From assembly GCF_001613345.1 (NCBI RefSeq), contig NZ_BDCE01000056.1, positions 62,001 to 126,000 on the forward strand: a stretch of 64,000 nt of DNA, in the 5' to 3' direction. The stretch is from Nocardia uniformis NBRC 13702 (GTDB lineage: Bacteria; Actinomycetota; Actinomycetes; Mycobacteriales; Mycobacteriaceae). The notes beneath the pieces were generated by a model. It was not told where the DNA came from and did not search any database. It saw only the letters and a program-made list of their open reading frames with translations. This document shows, in pieces, positions 25,723 to 35,660 of the stretch (position 1 is its first letter; the number at the start of each line of letters is the position of its first letter). The translations under genes and the position numbers were made by a program.

Positions 25723-26703
25723 ATGGCCAAAGGTCCCGCAACAATTACCGATCGACAGCCTGCGCGCACACCGGATTTGCACCATCCGACGCAACCTGTC
25801 TCAGACACACACGATCGATCGTCGGTCCCGATGCCCACCGGATCGGCCGTCGGCGACGCGATCGTGGCCCGGGGTTCCCGCTGGATCGTCGCGATACTCG
25901 AATCACTGCAACGGTATTCCCGCCGCACGGCACTCGCGGGGCTGCGAACATTCGGCCGGACCATCGAATTGGCCGTCGAGGCGTTCCGTTTCATGGTGGT
26001 CGACATAGTCCGGCTGCGTTTCCCATGGCGCGAAGCGCTCGGTCAGGCCTCGTTCATGGCCTCGGTCTCCGCCCCGCCGGCCCTGCTGATCTCCATCCCG
26101 TTCGGCGTTATCGTTCTGCAGCAGGTCGGCTCGCTGACCGCGCAGATCGGTGCCACCTCCATGTCCGGCGCGGCCGGCGGCGTCGGAATCATCAGCCAGG
26201 CAGCGCCGATGGTGTCCGCACTGTTGCTGGGCGGCGCCGCCGGGGCCGCGGTGGCCGCCGATCTGGGTGCGCGCACGGTGCGCGAGGAGATCGACGCATT
26301 GAAGACCATGGGCATCAATCCCGCTCAACGCCTGGTGGCCCCGCGCATCGCGGCCATGCTGGTGGTCGCGCCGCTGCTGTGCCTGCTGATCATCTTCGTC
26401 GGCATCGGCACCATCTACGTACTCAATGTCACGCAACTGCACGGATCCCCGGGATCGTTCTTGTCCGCGTTCGCCGCGTTCGCCCGGCCCGTGGATCTGT
26501 GGATCGCCATGATCAAATCCACGATCATGGGCGTGCTCGTCATCATCGTCGCCTGTCAGCGCGGAATCGAGGCACGCGGCGGGCCGCGTGGCGTGGCGGA
26601 TGCTGTCAATGCCGCCGTCGTAGTGAGTGTATTGCTGGCGATCATCGCCAATCTGGTGATCACCCAGGTCACCGCCATGTTCTTCCCGCCCAGGATCGGC
26701 TGA
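25723..26703 (+). CDS. yrbEA: YrbE-type Mce permease, first subunit
   Basis: The 326-residue product is an MlaE/YrbE membrane permease of the Mce lipid importer. After a hydrophilic N-terminal extension of about 75 residues come several membrane segments, the conserved loop VREEIDALKTMGINP (the ATPase-coupling EExDA motif) and GPRGVADAVN. It starts at ATG 25723 after GGGGGCGGAA. Its stop overlaps the next ATG as TGATG. With the second YrbE it forms the inner-membrane channel that takes lipid from the MceA-F assembly; the MceG-type ATPase is not in this window. Confidence 0.92.
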   Translation: MAKGPATITDRQPARTPDLHHPTQPVSDTHDRSSVPMPTGSAVGDAIVARGSRWIVAILESLQRYSRRTALAGLRTFGRTIELAVEAFRFMVVDIVRLRFPWREALGQASFMASVSAPPALLISIPFGVIVLQQVGSLTAQIGATSMSGAAGGVGIISQAAPMVSALLLGGAAGAAVAADLGARTVREEIDALKTMGINPAQRLVAPRIAAMLVVAPLLCLLIIFVGIGTIYVLNVTQLHGSPGSFLSAFAAFARPVDLWIAMIKSTIMGVLVIIVACQRGIEARGGPRGVADAVNAAVVVSVLLAIIANLVITQVTAMFFPPRIG

Positions 26704-27566
26704 TGGCGAGCCGATACGCGCCGCCGCTACTGCGGCCGCTCCTCGCCACGGGCCAGGTACTGGCCAGGCCGGTAAAAATCTTCGTGGCATTGGGGCATCA
26801 GGCGCTGTTCGTGCTCAAGGTGCTGGCCGCGATTCCCTTTACGCTTACGAACTATTGGCGGCAGGTGCTGCTCATGGTTTCCGACATCGCCTGGGGCAAT
26901 GGCGCACTCGTGGTCGGCGGCGGTACGGCGACGGTGCTGATCGGCATGGGCTTCGGCTTCGGCGCGGCCACCGGAATCGTCGGCTTCATGCTGCTCGATT
27001 CGGTGGGTATGGGTCCGCTGACCGGATTCCTGTCCTCCTACGCCAATACTCGCGAACTCGCGCCGCTGATCGCCGCCATCGGCTTCGCCGCGCAGGCGGG
27101 CTGCCGCATGACCGCCGAGATCGGTTCCATGCGCATCTCCGAGGAGATCGACGCCCTGGAATCCATTGCGGTGCGGCCGCTTCCATTCGTCGTGGGCACC
27201 CGAGTGGTCGCTGGATTCATCACCATCGTGCCGCTGTACCTGTTGACGCTGCTGATCTCGTATCTGTCGTCAGCGCTGATCATCACGGTGCTGCACGGCG
27301 CGGCCAGTGGCACCTACGACCATTACTTCACAACCTACGTCGCACCTATGGACGTGTTGTATTCGCTCGTCAAGGCCATCATTTTCGTAGTGGCGATCAT
27401 TCTCTTCCACAGCTATCAGGGCTATTACGCCGAGGGTGGGCCGGAGGGCGTCGGCAAGGCGTCCGGCCGCGCGATCCGAGCGAGCCTGGTCGGGGTGATC
27501 GTGCTCGACATGATCCTCACGCCGCTGCTGTGGGGTTCCGACGCCGGCATCAAGATCACCGGGTGA
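26703..27566 (+). CDS. yrbEB: YrbE-type Mce permease, second subunit
   Basis: The 287-residue product is the second MlaE/YrbE permease. The coupling loop reads ISEEIDALESIAVRP, and GGPEGVGKASGRAIR is near the C terminus. Five to six hydrophobic segments are visible. It starts inside the stop of the first YrbE gene (TGATG), so the two are translated together. MceA follows four bases after its stop. Confidence 0.92.
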   Translation: MASRYAPPLLRPLLATGQVLARPVKIFVALGHQALFVLKVLAAIPFTLTNYWRQVLLMVSDIAWGNGALVVGGGTATVLIGMGFGFGAATGIVGFMLLDSVGMGPLTGFLSSYANTRELAPLIAAIGFAAQAGCRMTAEIGSMRISEEIDALESIAVRPLPFVVGTRVVAGFITIVPLYLLTLLISYLSSALIITVLHGAASGTYDHYFTTYVAPMDVLYSLVKAIIFVVAIILFHSYQGYYAEGGPEGVGKASGRAIRASLVGVIVLDMILTPLLWGSDAGIKITG

Positions 27567-27569
27567 ATC

Positions 27570-28613
27570 ATGAGTAGTTATAAGGACCTTTCGGGTCGTT
27601 CGGCCGGACCTGCCCTGCTCGCCCTGACCGGCATCGCGACCGTGATCCTCGCGCTCGTGCTCGGACTGACGTTGCGCGCATACCAGCGCGGCGACTTCCG
27701 GCAGGACTTCCGGTTCACCATCGAGGCCGAGCAACTCGGCGAGGGGCTCGCCGACGGCGCCGATGTGAAGATGCGCGGCTTCGCCATCGGCAGAATCACG
27801 GCAATCAGCTTCCTGGGCAGCGGCCGGCAGCGGCTCGAAGCCGAGGTTCGGCCGCCATTCGCCGCGGAGATCCGCGACAACCTCACCGCCCGGTTCGTAT
27901 CCTCGAATATCTTCGGCGCGACCGGAATCGAGTTGCGGCCCGGCAATGGACCTGGGCAACCCCTGTCCCCCGGCGGGGTGCTGCGCATCGCGGCGGACAG
28001 CCAATCCGTTGCCGTGACGGCCCTGATGCGCACGATCGGCGAGTTCGCGCAGCTATTCGAACGCACCAAACTCGACACCGTGCTGACCAGCCTGGCCGAT
28101 TCGACACCGGCATTGGCCGAATCGTTCCGGCTGCTGCTGCAACTGAGCCAGGCCATACGGGAGACCGATCCGGACGCGCGCGTCGCGGTCGGATCCATGA
28201 TCGGTGACCTCGCCGCCGTCACTGCCGCCTCCTCGGTCCTGATGGCCACCGCGCCCGGCCCGTTGCGAGAAATGTTGAACGGCACCGGTTTCCTGGTGGA
28301 CAAACGAACCGAGGCGATCGCGACCATGACCGGGCTGACCCAGATCGGCGATGTGCTCGCGCCCTTCGTCGGGCAGCAGGGTGGCGACATCTCCCGCATC
28401 ATCGACGGGTTGCTGGCCATCATCATGCCGGTGGCGGGAACCCTGCGCACGGTGCCCGCGGCGTTCATGAATCTGGGCACGCTGGCGGAGCGGATCAACA
28501 ACGCCTTTCCCACGGTGAACGGCACGGTGGTCCTGCACCTGGACCTCACGCTGAGCAAATTGGCGTTCCTGCCCTACAGCGCGGGCCTGCTGACCGGCGG
28601 AGGCGAGCGATGA
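27570..28613 (+). CDS. mceA: Mce family protein, MceA position
   Basis: The 347-residue product has one N-terminal membrane segment (ALLALTGIATVILALVLGL) and an MlaD/Mce domain with GLADGADVKMRGFAIGRI near residue 54, followed by a helical Mce1-type C-terminal region. Mce proteins form a periplasmic tube that carries hydrophobic molecules to the YrbE channel. It starts at 27570, four bases after the yrbEB stop, and overlaps mceB by four bases. Confidence 0.9.
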   Translation: MSSYKDLSGRSAGPALLALTGIATVILALVLGLTLRAYQRGDFRQDFRFTIEAEQLGEGLADGADVKMRGFAIGRITAISFLGSGRQRLEAEVRPPFAAEIRDNLTARFVSSNIFGATGIELRPGNGPGQPLSPGGVLRIAADSQSVAVTALMRTIGEFAQLFERTKLDTVLTSLADSTPALAESFRLLLQLSQAIRETDPDARVAVGSMIGDLAAVTAASSVLMATAPGPLREMLNGTGFLVDKRTEAIATMTGLTQIGDVLAPFVGQQGGDISRIIDGLLAIIMPVAGTLRTVPAAFMNLGTLAERINNAFPTVNGTVVLHLDLTLSKLAFLPYSAGLLTGGGER

Positions 28614-29620
28614 GAGGACGCGAACTACGCAACGCGGCAGTGGTTTTCACCGTGTTCGCGGTACTGGCGCTGTGGTCGGGCAATATGGTCCTGCGCACGC
28701 TGCGACCGGGCATATCGGGTGAATTGATCTCCTACGCGGCCGATTTCACCGATGTCTCCGGCCTGTTCGAAGGCGACGACATCCGGATGTCCGGAGTCCG
28801 GGTCGGCAAGGTCTACGCGGTCACCCTCGACAATGGTCACGCGCATGTCCGCTTCGGCGTGCAGCGTGACCAGCCGGTCTACCGCAACACCATTGCCGCG
28901 GTCCGCTACCAGAACCTCGCCGGTCAGCGCTTCGTCTCGCTCGAACAGCCCGACGCCCGAGGCGAACTGCTGCCCGAGGACACGACAATCCCACTCGCGC
29001 AGACGATTCCGGTACTCAATATCACCAAGGTGCTGGACGGACTGCGACCCATCTTCGAGAATGTCTCCCCGGAGATGGTCAATCAATTCAGCCAGAACCT
29101 GCTCACCGTGCTCCAGGGTGACGGCAGCGGGGCGACGCCGCTGCTGCGCGATCTGGACGCCATCAGCTCGACCATCGCCGCACGCGAGGACATTCTGACG
29201 CTGATCGTGCGCAGTATGGGCGGTATCTCCCGCGAGCTCTCCGGCCGCTCCGGCGAATTCCTCACCCTCATCCGTTCCTTCGGTGAGATCACCACCACGT
29301 TCGATCGCTACCTGACCGAGCTGAAGGCCGGATTCGCCAGTGCGAACGCGGGTTTGGGCGTGCTCATGCCGTGGGTCGTGCAGGTGCAGTCCATCTACGA
29401 CGACAACTTCCCGACGATCGGAGATTTCCTGCGTCGCATCAGCGATCAGGACGTCCAGACATTGGAGACCGTGTTGAAAGCAGTGCCTCTCGGTCTGGCC
29501 GCGGCCGACCAGTTGCTCGCGCGCAACGGCACCGCGCAGACCGCGCAATGCGGCCAGACTACCGTGCCGCTGCCGAAGTACGTCACCATCGGCGGCACGA
29601 CCCTGGATCTGTGCCCATGA
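28610..29620 (+). CDS. mceB: Mce family protein, MceB position
   Basis: The 336-residue product has an N-terminal membrane anchor and the Mce domain signature FTDVSGLFEGDDIRMSGVRVGKV, cut here at FEGDDIRMSGVRVGKV near residues 57-72. The C-terminal end has paired Cys residues (AQCGQTT, LDLCP) typical of MceB. The ATG overlaps the mceA stop (ATGA) and its stop overlaps mceC. Confidence 0.9.
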   Translation: MRGRELRNAAVVFTVFAVLALWSGNMVLRTLRPGISGELISYAADFTDVSGLFEGDDIRMSGVRVGKVYAVTLDNGHAHVRFGVQRDQPVYRNTIAAVRYQNLAGQRFVSLEQPDARGELLPEDTTIPLAQTIPVLNITKVLDGLRPIFENVSPEMVNQFSQNLLTVLQGDGSGATPLLRDLDAISSTIAAREDILTLIVRSMGGISRELSGRSGEFLTLIRSFGEITTTFDRYLTELKAGFASANAGLGVLMPWVVQVQSIYDDNFPTIGDFLRRISDQDVQTLETVLKAVPLGLAAADQLLARNGTAQTAQCGQTTVPLPKYVTIGGTTLDLCP

Positions 29621-30606
29621 CACACAAACGCACCAGGTACAACGCTGAGGCCGAGGCGAGCGGGCAGACCCGGATCGGACTCTACGGCGTGGCTTTCCTC
29701 GTGATCGTCATGCTGATCGTCACCTATCTGTTCGTGACCCCGATCGGTGAGAAGAGCTACGTCGCGAACTTCACCACCTCCGGCGGCGCCCGGGTGCTGG
29801 ACGAAGTGCGCATCGCCGGCATCCGGGTGGGCCGGGTGCGCGGGGTGAAGCTGGTCCGCGACCACGTCGAGATCACGTTTTCCGTGCGCCGCGATGTAGT
29901 GCTGGGCGACCGAACCCGTGCCGACCTCGAACTGCTCACCCCGGTCGGCGGGCACTTCCTGGCGCTGACCATTGACGGCAAGGCCGATCCCGGCCTGCGC
30001 TCGATTCCACTGGAACGCACCACGGTCCCGTACGATCCGGCCCGCCTGCTCGAGGAGGCGGCACAGCAGGTCGAGGGCGTCGACGGCAGTGTCATGCGCG
30101 CCTCGCTCGAGGAACTCGCCAAGGGTTTGCAGAACGCGCCCAACGCGCTGGCTTCCATCGCGGCGAACGCTGCCACGGTGGTGAACCTGGTGACCACGCA
30201 GGGTCAGCAGTTGCAGGACGCGGTATCGCTGGCCGACGAGTACCTGACCATGAGCGCCCAGAACAGGCAGGAACTGATCACGTTCTTGCAGCAAGCCGCC
30301 GCCATTGTCGACACCATCATGCAATCTCGGGGCGATATCGTCGGCACGCTGCAGTACCTGTACACCGTCGTCGAGACGCTGTACCCGCCCCTCACGGCGT
30401 ACGAGACCGCGTTGGAACCCGTCCTGCGTGACGGCGAGGCCCTGATCGCGACGCTGAACGCCAACCGCGACAGCATCGATCAGATCCTGACCGTCCTCGC
30501 GCCTTTGTTGAACAAGCTCAAAGAGGCGACCGGGCAGGGACCGTTCTTCAATGCCGATCTATCTCAGGTGCTGGTGCACAGCGCCCGATGCCAAGGGGGG
30601 TGCTGA
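29617..30606 (+). CDS. mceC: Mce family protein, MceC position
   Basis: The 329-residue product starts at the ATGA overlap with mceB. It has a membrane anchor (VAFLVIVMLIVTYLFV), the Mce domain motif VLDEVRIAGIRVGRVRGVK and a long helical C-terminal part. Its C terminus is short and ends RCQGGC. The corresponding gene in the second mce operon at 63413 has the same order of motifs. Confidence 0.9.
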   Translation: MTHKRTRYNAEAEASGQTRIGLYGVAFLVIVMLIVTYLFVTPIGEKSYVANFTTSGGARVLDEVRIAGIRVGRVRGVKLVRDHVEITFSVRRDVVLGDRTRADLELLTPVGGHFLALTIDGKADPGLRSIPLERTTVPYDPARLLEEAAQQVEGVDGSVMRASLEELAKGLQNAPNALASIAANAATVVNLVTTQGQQLQDAVSLADEYLTMSAQNRQELITFLQQAAAIVDTIMQSRGDIVGTLQYLYTVVETLYPPLTAYETALEPVLRDGEALIATLNANRDSIDQILTVLAPLLNKLKEATGQGPFFNADLSQVLVHSARCQGGC

Positions 30607-30607
30607 C

Positions 30608-31867
30608 ATGCGGGCACTGTGGCGGATACCGTACGCATTGCTGCGAGCAACGTCGGACCAGCTTCGAACAACGTTCCCCGCCAAGGGATTACGGACGCTG
30701 CGCATAGTCGGCGTTGGTGTGGTCCTACTGGCCGTGCTGATCGGCGTGAGCATGGGGCCGCAGGTGTGGGCGGCGGGTGAACAACGGTACGACGCGGCCT
30801 TCAACCGCATCGGGATGTGCGCCGAATTCTCCGACGCCGTGGGCATCTACAAAGGCAATGGCGTCTCCATGCTCGGAGTGAACGTCGGCAACATCACCGA
30901 TATCCAGCCGCAGGGCGACCGCGTCCTGGTCCGCTTCGACATCGACCGAGATCTCGAACTCCCCGCCAATGTCATGGCGGCCACGGTCTCCGGATCGATC
31001 GTCACCGACCGCACCATCCAGCTCACTCCGCCGTACCGGCAGGGTGCGAAATTCGATACCGCCCAGTGCATTCCGCTGTCCCGCACGCGTACCGCGAAGG
31101 GCATCAGCGCGGGATTCGCCGCCACCGACACCCTCGTGAAGGCACTGCTCGGCAAGACCGCCGACGGCACCCCCACCGACCCGCAACAGTCGCCCGAGCT
31201 GCTGCGCACCCTGCTGAACACCACGGCCGACCAGGCGATCACGGCCGCGCCGGCGATCGACGGGATACTGCGCGACCTACCCACGCTGCTCGGCGACGTG
31301 GGTGGCCGGGAAGCCCAGTTACGCAGCCTGATCAGCAATACGGATGCACTGTCGACCGATCTGGTGGCGAACGCCGGATCGATCAGAGCCATAGTGTCGC
31401 AAGCGAATACGGTGCTCGCGACATTCACCGAGCTGATGCCGCAGCTGGTGACCGGTCTCGGCCACCTCAACGCCGGAGTGTTGATCCTCATACGCAATCT
31501 CGAGAAATACGGCACCCGCCTGGTGACCGCGGTCGACACCGCCGTACCGACCATCGGCCTGCTCGCCGATCACACCGGTGACATCAAAGATGTACTGGCG
31601 CAACTGCCCCAGCTGGGCAACAACTTGCTCGCGCTCTATGACCCGGCCGGTCGCACCGGCGGCATCGGACTGCGACCCCCGCAGATCCGGGTGTCCACCG
31701 ACTTCGCTCGCGATATGTGTGTGGCCGCAGGCATTCTCAGCAAAACGCCGGCCATCCCGCCACTGCCGAATCCCGAATGCAACCTCGATCTGACACCCGG
31801 CGGCACAGTCGATTTCGGGCTGATCCAGATCCTCTTGCGCGCGGCGGGCGCGGGGGTGACCGAATGA
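30608..31867 (+). CDS. mceD: Mce family protein, MceD position
   Basis: The 419-residue product is the longest Mce protein of this operon, as MceD usually is. It has an N-terminal anchor (IVGVGVVLLAVLIGVSMG), the Mce domain (IYKGNGVSMLGVNVGNI) and a Pro-rich C-terminal tail with paired Cys (DMCVAAG, NPECNLD). It starts one base after the mceC stop and overlaps mceE by four bases. Confidence 0.9.
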   Translation: MRALWRIPYALLRATSDQLRTTFPAKGLRTLRIVGVGVVLLAVLIGVSMGPQVWAAGEQRYDAAFNRIGMCAEFSDAVGIYKGNGVSMLGVNVGNITDIQPQGDRVLVRFDIDRDLELPANVMAATVSGSIVTDRTIQLTPPYRQGAKFDTAQCIPLSRTRTAKGISAGFAATDTLVKALLGKTADGTPTDPQQSPELLRTLLNTTADQAITAAPAIDGILRDLPTLLGDVGGREAQLRSLISNTDALSTDLVANAGSIRAIVSQANTVLATFTELMPQLVTGLGHLNAGVLILIRNLEKYGTRLVTAVDTAVPTIGLLADHTGDIKDVLAQLPQLGNNLLALYDPAGRTGGIGLRPPQIRVSTDFARDMCVAAGILSKTPAIPPLPNPECNLDLTPGGTVDFGLIQILLRAAGAGVTE

Positions 31868-32871
31868 GGCTGCGACTGTGCGCCGCCATCGGATCGGCGC
31901 TGCTGGTCACCGGCTGCGGCGTCGAAGCCATCGACCTGCCGATCCCCGGCGTCGCGGTATCCGGGCCGACCTACACCATCTCGGTGCAATTCGCGAATGT
32001 GCTCAACCTGACCGGCAAGGCCGAGGTGCAGCTCAATGGCATTCGGGTCGGAGTGCTGAAATCGACCAGTGTCGCGAACTTCGTGGCCACCGCGGTCCTC
32101 GAACTCTCCAACGATGTGCAGGTACCGAACGACACCAAGGTCGAACTGCGCCAGGCCACACTGCTGGGCGACATCTACATCGCACTGACACCGCCGCCCG
32201 GATCCACCGCGCCGCCCTTGCCACCCGGTGCGGTCGTACCGGTGTCGCAGACCATGCCCGCACAGAATCTCGAGGAACTCATCCGCGGCTTCGCCAGCGT
32301 GCTCAACGGCGGCACCTCCGCATCCCTGACCTCCGGCATCGCCCGGATCAATGCCGCGATGCCGCCCCAGGACGAACTGCGCGACCTCCTGCTCTACGGC
32401 AGGGACGGAATCAGCCAACTCGCCGGCAGCACAGGCGAACTCGATCAGATACTGACTTCGGCGGCCGCGCTCACCCAGATGGTCGCCGACAATCAGGAAC
32501 TGCTCGACGCGCTGATGCGCGACGTGCCGGCACGCGCGAGCACGCTCGCTGGGGCCTTCGACCAATTCGGACGGTTCGCGGGTGATGTGCCGACCATCGG
32601 TGACGCCATCGTCAAATATCTGGGTGGGCAAACAGGAGCCGACATCACCTCGATCCTCGCCATCGTGACCCCCTTGGTCGGGGTGATCGCCACCGCCGAC
32701 CTGACATTGCCGCAATTGCTCGGACCGCTCGACGCGCTGCGGCAGAAGCTGACCGCAGCGCTGAGCACCGGCAATTTCGGCATCGCGGTGGACCGGCTCA
32801 CCGTGGAGGGCGGCGGCGCGCCGTCACCCGAACTGTGGGAACTGCTGCGCAAGACGGGAATGGTGTCATGA
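31864..32871 (+). CDS. mceE: Mce family lipoprotein, MceE (LprK-like) position
   Basis: The 335-residue product begins with a lipoprotein signal: a positive n-region, a hydrophobic core and the lipobox LLVTGC with Cys18. MceE proteins are the lipidated member of the set. The Mce domain follows (LTGKAEVQLNGIRVGVLK near residues 48-65). It overlaps both mceD and mceF by four bases. Confidence 0.9.
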   Translation: MRLRLCAAIGSALLVTGCGVEAIDLPIPGVAVSGPTYTISVQFANVLNLTGKAEVQLNGIRVGVLKSTSVANFVATAVLELSNDVQVPNDTKVELRQATLLGDIYIALTPPPGSTAPPLPPGAVVPVSQTMPAQNLEELIRGFASVLNGGTSASLTSGIARINAAMPPQDELRDLLLYGRDGISQLAGSTGELDQILTSAAALTQMVADNQELLDALMRDVPARASTLAGAFDQFGRFAGDVPTIGDAIVKYLGGQTGADITSILAIVTPLVGVIATADLTLPQLLGPLDALRQKLTAALSTGNFGIAVDRLTVEGGGAPSPELWELLRKTGMVS

Positions 32872-33827
32872 AGGGTCGTCCGCTCCTTTCACTCTTCGCG
32901 GTGCTCGTGATGACCGTGGTCTGCGCGGTGAGCCTGGTCTTCGGGGTCTTGAAGTTCGAACCGCTCGCGGACAAGATCACCGCGACGGTGCTGCTGCCGG
33001 ACTCCGGCGGGCTCATGGAGACCTCCGATGTGACCCTGCGTGGCATCAAAGTCGGTAAGGTGCACCAGATTTCACCCGCGACGGGTGGGCTGCTCTCGGT
33101 CTCGATCCGACTGGACGCCGATGCGCGAATTCCGCTCGCGGCGACCGTCTCGGTGCAGAATCTCTCGCCGGTCGGCGAACAGTTCCTGGACTTCACCCCC
33201 GACTCCACCGACGGGCCCTACCTCACCGAAGGCACTGTCATACAGGGCGTTCGAGTGCGGGTGCCACCGAGCGCGGCCTCGGTGCTGAGTTCGGTGAACG
33301 AACTCTCCAGCCAGATCGATGTGCAGAAGCTCAGCGCCCTGGCCGATCTGCTCGGTGGTTCGACGCTGGCCACCCGACAGAACACCGAACTCATCAAGGA
33401 TGTCTCGACCCGCCTGGCCCGGCTGCTGGCCGACGACAAGGACGCGCTCATCAGGATCTACCGCAACGGCAAGGTCCTACTCGACCTGGGCGGCCGATTC
33501 GCCGGGGATCTGGGCGATCTCGCGCCGCAGGTGGATCGGCTCACACCCGCGATCGCTCCCCTGGCGGCCTACATCTCTCAGCTGGCAGACCTGGGCTACC
33601 GCGGCTGGCCGATCATATTCCCGCTCATCGACAAGCTGAAGGCGGAACTCGATCCGGTGATCCCGAAGATCGCCGACGCGGTCGACCGGGAGGTCCCGCC
33701 GGATCGGCGCGAACTGCGCGACGGCTACTGGGGAAACGTCGACGCCGGCTCCGTCATGGACATGATGCTCAACCTGTTCCCGCCCGACGGCGCGCTACGC
33801 GTCCGTATCGGGTCACCGGGGAACTGA
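32868..33827 (+). CDS. mceF: Mce family protein, MceF position
   Basis: The 319-residue product has an N-terminal anchor (LFAVLVMTVVCAVSLVFGV), the Mce domain motif LMETSDVTLRGIKVGKVHQ near residues 46-64 and a helical C-terminal region. It overlaps mceE by four bases and completes the A-F set. The Mce-associated gene starts 18 bases after its stop. Confidence 0.9.
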   Translation: MKGRPLLSLFAVLVMTVVCAVSLVFGVLKFEPLADKITATVLLPDSGGLMETSDVTLRGIKVGKVHQISPATGGLLSVSIRLDADARIPLAATVSVQNLSPVGEQFLDFTPDSTDGPYLTEGTVIQGVRVRVPPSAASVLSSVNELSSQIDVQKLSALADLLGGSTLATRQNTELIKDVSTRLARLLADDKDALIRIYRNGKVLLDLGGRFAGDLGDLAPQVDRLTPAIAPLAAYISQLADLGYRGWPIIFPLIDKLKAELDPVIPKIADAVDREVPPDRRELRDGYWGNVDAGSVMDMMLNLFPPDGALRVRIGSPGN

Positions 33828-33845
33828 TTTCAAGGAGTGCTGGAA

Positions 33846-34469
33846 ATGGTAGTCAAGGGAATGCTCGAGGAGCCCACCACCACGGTGGAAGATGCTGAGC
33901 CGCACACCGATTCATCGGAATCCACCACCACGACGAAGGCCGAAACACCGACGGCCGAAACGCCGAAATTGTCGGCGACGAAACTACTCTCCGCCGTCAC
34001 ACTTCTCGCCATAGTCGTCGCGGGAATCCTGGGCTTCACGCACTACCGGGACGCGGCCGAAATCGACCGCCTGTCCGCCGCCCGAACCCAACTCGACGAC
34101 CAGACCGCCGCAATGAACGCTGCTCGTGACTTCGTCACGACGGTGACCACCTACAACCACAGCGACCTCGACCCCTACGTCACCGCCGTCGCGGCAGCCA
34201 CCACCGGCAAGTTTCACGACCAGTACGCGACGGCAGGTGACGCGATCAAGAATCTGATCTCCGGCGCCAAGGTCGTCTCCACCGGCAAGGTGGTCGAGAC
34301 CGGCGTCTCCCGGGTCGACCCGAGCGGCGATATCACCGTCATCCTCTTCGTGGACCTCACCTTCCAGAACGCCGACACCCCCGCGCCCCGCAACGAGGGC
34401 ATGCGCATGTTCACCACCCTGCACAAGGTCGGTGACCGGTGGCTCGTCTCCGATATGGGTCCACGGTGA
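33846..34469 (+). CDS. Mce-associated membrane protein
   Basis: The 207-residue product has a Thr/Glu-rich N terminus, one membrane helix (LLSAVTLLAIVVAGILGF) near residue 50 and a soluble C-terminal domain of the Mas type with a cystatin/NTF2-like pattern (MFTTLHKVGDRWLVSDM). Such proteins are encoded after mceF and stabilise the importer. The ATG at 33846 is preferred because AAGGAG is about nine bases upstream; a GTG at 33837 overlaps that site. Confidence 0.85.
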   Translation: MVVKGMLEEPTTTVEDAEPHTDSSESTTTTKAETPTAETPKLSATKLLSAVTLLAIVVAGILGFTHYRDAAEIDRLSAARTQLDDQTAAMNAARDFVTTVTTYNHSDLDPYVTAVAAATTGKFHDQYATAGDAIKNLISGAKVVSTGKVVETGVSRVDPSGDITVILFVDLTFQNADTPAPRNEGMRMFTTLHKVGDRWLVSDMGPR

Positions 34470-34514
34470 ATTCCCTCGGTCGATCGGGACAGCGCACATA
34501 TTGTTCAGTAATAC

Positions 34515-34525
34515 TGTCTGAGACA
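34515..34525. promoter_or_regulatory. Perfect TGTCTGAGACA palindrome
   Basis: TGTCT, a central G and AGACA form a perfect palindrome in the gap after the Mce-associated gene and before the SDR pseudogene. Similar sites lie at 21663 and 24882. Confidence 0.45.
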
Positions 34526-34621
34526 CTCTTGGTTACGCTGTGTAACACAGGAATACGGCACGGGCATATAACGACGTCCGCGCTGCGCACCTGAATTCCA
34601 GTCGATTCGAGGACACATTCA

Positions 34622-35660
34622 ATGAAGAAGAAACCCTTCTATCCAGGCCTGGCGGTAGTTGCCGGCGCGGGCAGCGGCATAGCGAAAGCGCTGGCCGCCG
34701 CCGGCGCGGAAATCGTCATCGCGGATATCGATTTCGACGGTGCGCAGTCGTCCGCGGACGAGATTCGTGATCTTGGCGGGATTGCCACGGCGTACCGGCT
34801 CGACGTCACCGACACCCCCGCACTCGAAGAGTTCGCCGAGCGAGTGCGTGAGCGGCACGGCGTGCCCGATGTGGTGGTCAATAATGCGGGGATCATTGTG
34901 GGCGGACCGTTCCTGGATGTTCCGCAGGCCGATCTACAACGCATTATCGACGTCAATCTGATGGCAATGGTGCACGGCTGCCGGGTGTTCGGCGCGCAGC
35001 TGGTCGAGCGGCGCGGGCGGTCATCTGGTCAATTTCTCGTCCATGGCCGCCTTCGCCGCGGCCCCGTACACCGGTCCGTACAGCATCAGCAAGTACGCGG
35101 TGAAACATTTCAGCGACTGCCTGCGCGCCGAAATGGCCCCGCACGACATCGGCGTCACCGTCGTCTGCCCGGGGCTGATCTCGTCCAATCTGTCTGCCAG
35201 CGCCGGTCTTTCGTCACTGTTGAATGAGGAGCAGTCCGCCACCGCCCGGGCCGTAATGCTCAAGGTGCAGGCACTGCTGGGCATGCATCCGGACAAGGCG
35301 GGACGACAGATCGTCGATGCGATCACGCGCAACACCGCAGTCGCGCCCATCCGCCCCGAGGCGCGCATCGCCTGCCCGCTCGCCCGCTGGTTCCCCGGAG
35401 TGGTGCGCACGGTGATGACGGTGGCAGCCCGCCCCGATATCGGGCAGGTGCGCTCGGCAGTCGACCGTCCGGGCGTACTGCACCGGGTCCAGCGCGTGGC
35501 GGACCGGATTCCATTCCGCGACAACAAGGGCGTCGCCGATCCGAAGCTGCGGATTCCAGCGCTCCCCCACACACATTCACCCACCCCCGCCGTCTCCGTA
35601 CCAGCCGCATCACCCTCACCTACGTCCAAGCGAGCCTGCCTGAAGTCGCCGAAGCACTGA
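34622..35660 (+). pseudogene. Frameshifted short-chain dehydrogenase/reductase
   Basis: An SDR related to the pair at 18.7-20.5 kb is split between two frames. The first frame gives AGAGSGI, a normal middle and NNAGIIVGG; at about 35015-35020 the frame changes, and the second frame continues with MAAFAAAPYTGPYSISKYA, which has the catalytic Tyr and Lys. One extra G in the CGCGGGCGG stretch explains the shift. The cofactor loop is also damaged: about five residues after GSGI seem deleted, removing the third glycine. The 3' end runs into an integrase-like relic. Two lesions make a sequencing error unlikely as the whole explanation. Confidence 0.75.
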
